From NCBI GenBank assembly GCA_900155495.1, contig FTLJ01000405.1, positions 1-47,532 of the forward strand: 47,532 nt of DNA, given 5' to 3'. The notes under the pieces were generated by a model that saw nothing but the letters and a program-made list of their open reading frames with translations, had not been told where the DNA came from and did no database searches. This DNA is from Porogramme epimiltina (lineage: Eukaryota > Basidiomycota > Agaricomycetes > Polyporales > Polyporaceae). The position numbers were made by a program, and so were the translations under genes. Below are positions 43,999 to 47,532 of this stretch, piece by piece. The stretch's first letter is position 1. The number at the start of each line of letters is the position of its first letter.

Positions 43999-44241
43999 GT
44001 GCACGCATCGCGTCCATCATGTGTTTGTATTTGTGATATCGGGTTTGGAAGGCCTCGTGAGGATCATCATCAGCGTGTACTTGTAGACAGCTTAATTAGA
44101 GGGAGCAAATTGGAATAGGGATCAGATTTCTGGGTATACTCGGGTGGATATCGGAGCGTAATGGCAACCGTTGTTCTGTATAGCTTCCTAATCCAATCCG
44201 CCTGCTCAGCGTACACTGAAGGCACGTGCGCTGAGCAGAAC

Positions 44242-46945
44242 TCACGACTCCTTCGCCTCCTCCCCCTTTCCCCCCGCATCTTCCCCCTCCGTATCCTGGC
44301 CCTCTGCGTCCCCTTCTTCGTTCTGCTCCCCCGACCCCTCGTCCTCTGTGTCCCCCGTATCCTCATCCTCCATCCCTACCTCTCCCTCCAGTCCGCTCTC
44401 CTCGCTCCCACTCTCTTCGTCCATTCCTTCCGCGGCCTTCCTTGCCGCCAGCAAATATTTATAAAGCGAGTCCAGCTTCTTGGGCGGCAGCGCGCACTCC
44501 GGCGCGAGCCCCACGACGGCGGCCTCGAGGTCGTTCGCGACCCGCGCGAGCACGTCGTCGGGCACGCCCGTGGCGGGCGGCTCCCACGGCACCACGCGCC
44601 CGTGGCTCGGCGGGACGTGTATGAGGACCGGGGGGGCTGCTACACGCGGGTGAGCTGGAGCCGGAGCCATAGGAGGGGGGGAGGGGCCGGACGTACCTTC
44701 GTCGTTGTCGGGGGCCTCGGGGCAGAGGTGCTTGCGGAGGAGGTAGCAGGTGTAGCAGCACTTGCTGGCCATGCCGATCGCGCAGTCTCGTATCTGTGCG
44801 ATCGGAGGATCATTGTTAATACAGGACGCCGAGCGTGATGGTAAAGTGGGGACGCACCCCGAGAGTGCCGTGGAGAGAGCTCGGGATGTCCCCTGCGGGT
44901 GTCTCGGGCTTGCCCGCCAGCTTGAGCAGCGCCATGAGCGCGGCCTCGGCGTGCACCCTGTGCGGCCGTGGTGCAGGGGCGCCCCCCTCTGAAGCTCCAC
45001 CTGACGGTGCATCCGGTGGCGGAGCGGGATGCGCGACGAGGCGACAGCGCTCCGCAGCCCAGCGCTGCATCATCTCGACCTGTTCTTCGCTGTAGTCCCA
45101 GTCCAACTGCCGTCGGACTTTCTCTACGAGCCTGATGGACACTAGCTGCACCTCAGCGTCCATGTCTGTGCCGGGCCCGGGGGATTCAGCACCTCCCTGA
45201 ACGTCGGCTGCAGGTTCGGGGTGAGGAGGGAGGGTCCGCTGCGCGGGAGAGAGGCGGACGAGGGTGAGCCGGGGCGCAGTGCGCGCCTTGCCGAGGAACT
45301 TGAGGGTCCCCCGTGCGGCAGCAGGCCATGCAATGAGCGCGCGAATGTAGCAGAGGCCAGATTCGTCGGGGTATCTAGCCGGGTCGGGAAGGAAGTCTGG
45401 CGCGGACGGGGTGGTTAGATGCGGCTGATGTGAAATTGTATGGGCATACCGAGCGTCGCGACTTCGAAGGCCTCGGCGGCCCCCGGGGGGTCACCGGTGC
45501 CTGTGTCGGAACCTGGTATGTCAGGGGCGGGATCGGCGGGATCGGGTGCGCGTCCGGGAGGAGGGCTCTGTTGTGTGTCTGCAGATGATTGAGGATGCGC
45601 TTGCTTCTTATCGGCGGCTGCTTCTGTCGACGGATGACCAAAAGCAGGGTTATTCCTCGAAGCGCATATAACTACGACGTAACATGCACGTACTGCGATG
45701 CGCGCTCACGAACGAGTGCATGTTGCGGAGCAGCTTCTCGATCTCGGTGCACTTTAGGATGCCGTCTGCTGCCGCGAGGCACTTGGTGAGCTTGATTATT
45801 GAGCCGCGGTCGTCGCGCTTGCTCGCAGCCTCCGCTACGCGCAGGACCCGCCCGAGTGCATTCACCCAAGCGTGCACGGAGCCAGGGTGAGGCGCTGTGC
45901 TCACACCCTCATTCTTGTCCTCGCCCTCGGTCTTTCCCTCGCCCTCGTTCTTGTCCTCTCCTTCGTCTTTTCCCTCGTCCCCGCTCTTTCCCCCGCCCTC
46001 GTTCTCGCCTTCGTTCTCGCCCTCACCCTTGCTCTCACCCTTACCGTCCCCGGCAGCTTCGCCTGCGCCTGCGACCTCAACCTCGACCTTGTCGACCTTG
46101 ACCTCGCCTGCGCCCTCATCCACGCTCTCGCCTGCATCTTCGCTTGCATCCTCGCCTGCACTCTCGTTTGCGGCAGCGTCGGGGGCGCAGAGCTCGTCAA
46201 CCATCTCGCGCAGGTCGGAGGACAAGTCCTTGCACACGTCCGGGGCAGCCCGGTGCGTGTCATACTGGTCAGGCTTCCAGTCGGCGAGGATGTCCCAGGG
46301 CGGGGGTGACCAGTTGGCGGCGCCGATACGGAAGGAGGCGGCGACCTTGGTGCGGCATTGGGAGATGAGCCAGAAGACGAGCGGGTAGAAGGCGCCGGAT
46401 TGGTTCTTGCGGACGCTGAGGTGGGCGAGGATGCCGGCGACGTCGCGGGCGTGCGCGTCGAAGTCGCTGGCGCGTGGGTGCAGACCCCTAGAGTGGTACG
46501 TGAGATAGTTCAGCAGACGGGCAGAGGATGTGTTTGTGCATATGACTCACTTGGCGAGGGGCTTGAGGTCCTCAACTGACAGGTTGGTGGGCTCGACGAC
46601 GGAGGTGGAGAATGGGGCGGATGGAGTCGAAGTCAGGGGCGTATCAGAGTGAGATGAAATGACTATAGTGACGTCTACGCCGCCGGCAGTCGATTGGCCA
46701 GTAAGAGCGAGGGAGAGATCGGGCTGGTCGCCGGTGTCGAGCATGGTAGCGAGGTGGATGAGTGCATCGAGTTGGCGGTCGAGGTCGTCTTTAGTGTCTT
46801 TCTTGTCCTCCGCGTCAGGGCCGCGGTATCTATAGTAGAAGCGTTGTGGAGGAGGGCGGCTGGCGAGGTCGCTGCCGACGAAGGGAAGCTGGGAGAGGCA
46901 GGAGGAGAGGACGCGGATTTTCGAGACGGCGACTGCGCGATCCAT
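44242..46945 (-). CDS. OTT_1508-like nucleic acid/nucleotide deaminase domain protein
   Basis: Six exons on the minus strand: 46945-46551, 46487-45694, 45623-45450, 45396-44858, 44793-44697 and 44639-44242, giving 798 aa. Near residue 603 the protein has VHAEAALMALLKLAG, then after an intron GMASKCCYTCYLLRK around 642-653. HAE plus CxxC (His603, Glu605, Cys647/Cys650) is the zinc-binding and proton-shuttle signature of the deaminase superfamily; with the fungal context it fits the OTT_1508-like clade, whose substrates in fungi are unknown. The N-terminal half (RFYYRYRG, then HARDVAGILAHLSVRKNQSG, FYPLVFWLISQCR) resembles the helical part usual in these proteins. Two very acidic low-complexity stretches occur, one at about residue 240-300 of Glu/Gly/Lys/Asp repeats and one as the C-terminal ~50 residues. 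All splice phases agree and there is no stop. Domain assignment is by motif. Confidence 0.78.
45897..46130 (-). repeat. Low-complexity repeat coding Glu/Gly/Lys/Asp tracts
   Basis: Imperfect 6-24 bp repeats of GGCGAGGGCGAGAACGAGG-type sequence encode KGEGENEGENEGG-like tracts in the deaminase gene. All opposite-strand frames here are repetitive too, which produces false long frames. Confidence 0.8.
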
Positions 46946-47532
46946 GAGGCGGGAGCGGTGACGCGAGAATCTGGGCGCGTATGTGGGGAGAGGGAGAAGA
47001 AGAGGGTGGGTGTGAGAGACGCATGGCGGCGCGACGCGACTGGCCGCTTGGGCGACGGGGACCTGAGAGCGAGCAGGAGTCACCAACAGTCGCGCAAAAT
47101 GAACCCCCCATCCCGACTTTCTCGGAACGCGTCTCTCGTACAGTGCACTATCGGAGTTTGAACACAAAAGGCAATCGGAGATCCAAAGTAAGTCACCGTC
47201 GATTCCGGAACCTTGTCCGGCGGCAACAGCCGATCCAACTCTGGGTCGTCCACCATGGACCGCCAGGCTCTGGCACCCTCTTCGTACCGCTCTCCGAGAC
47301 ACCCGGCTCCCTTCTGCCCCGATCAACGCCACTCACGATGCTACAGCAGGACGCAGCGCAGTGGCTGGTTAACCCAACCCGAGTAAGACCCATGGGACCG
47401 TATAGAAGCGGCAGCGGAGAGTCGGAATACCTGTAGGTAGACGACAAGGACCTCAGTACGGCGCGCTCGGGATACGAGTGCAAGACTGAATGTATTCTGT
47501 ACCTGTAGGTAGACGACAAGGACTACATACAG
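46946..47532. other. 5' flank of the deaminase gene, window end
   Basis: No gene recognised. Frames on either strand at 46981-47436 and 47193-47519 lack domains. Confidence 0.45.
47428..47523 (+). repeat. 24 bp direct repeat, 72 bp apart
   Basis: TACCTGTAGGTAGACGACAA plus GGAC occurs at 47428-47451 and, identical, at 47500-47523. It may be the start of a tandem array running out of the window. Confidence 0.8.

Larger units (their letters stand above)
42350..44157 (+). repeat. Tandem duplication, unit B
   Basis: Second unit of the tandem pair. Noncoding identity is patchy but collinear with unit A, so the duplication is not recent. Confidence 0.8.

Noticed and set aside
45872..46388. Plus-strand leucine- or serine-rich frames opposite the deaminase acidic repeat
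   Set aside because: Low-complexity antisense of Glu/Gly codons; they look like membrane proteins only because of the repeat.

Overview
The window looks like nuclear DNA of a mushroom-forming basidiomycete (Agaricomycete). The genes are split by many short introns of about 45-75 nt with GTRNGT donors and YAG acceptors. The gene families are typical of that class: F-box/WD40 proteins, a copper radical oxidase of the glyoxal oxidase type, class III old yellow enzyme, MLKL-like four-helix-bundle proteins and an OTT_1508-like deaminase. Genes are sparse and lie among inverted-repeat elements and decayed duplicates, so this is an accessory, rearranging region. No rRNA, tRNA or CRISPR was seen. All exon borders were read by eye from splice motifs, phase and paralogue comparison, with no transcript support.

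Layout. 0.4-2.8 kb: an F-box/WD40 gene with one in-frame stop. 2.9-6.0 kb: two inverted copies of a ~220 bp MITE, one nested in a ~640 bp TIR element, around a single-pass membrane protein gene with two PPxY motifs. 6.2-7.7 kb (minus): an intact old yellow enzyme gene. 10.3-12.1 kb: an intact glyoxal-oxidase-like gene with its catalytic residues. 12.4-33.2 kb: a segmentally duplicated block in which units carrying a standalone MLKL-NTD-like gene (four copies) alternate with a secreted alpha/beta-hydrolase (lipase-like) gene. The second hydrolase copy was split by a 5.5 kb TIR element with an 8-9 bp target-site duplication, and again by the fourth MLKL-like unit. The 5.5 kb element carries a decayed DEAD-box helicase and other gene fragments but no visible transposase. 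34.8-37.3 kb: an intact paralogue of the first F-box/WD40 gene. 37.7-39.3 kb (minus): a third, intact hydrolase copy. 40.4-44.2 kb: a tandem duplication of an unknown ~197 aa gene whose start codon sits in a 7-nt first exon. 44.2-46.9 kb (minus): a 798 aa protein with the HAE and CxxC signature of OTT_1508-like deaminases.

Functional picture. The oxidoreductase and the copper radical oxidase are ordinary metabolic and secreted-enzyme genes. The rest (four-helix-bundle proteins, F-box/WD40 proteins, deaminase, PPxY protein) belongs to the fast-evolving repertoire associated in fungi with self/non-self recognition, protein turnover and cell death, but nothing here proves that role. The most notable features are the standalone MLKL-like cluster interleaved with hydrolase genes, and the gene-fragment-carrying element whose removal restores the reading frame of the gene it broke.
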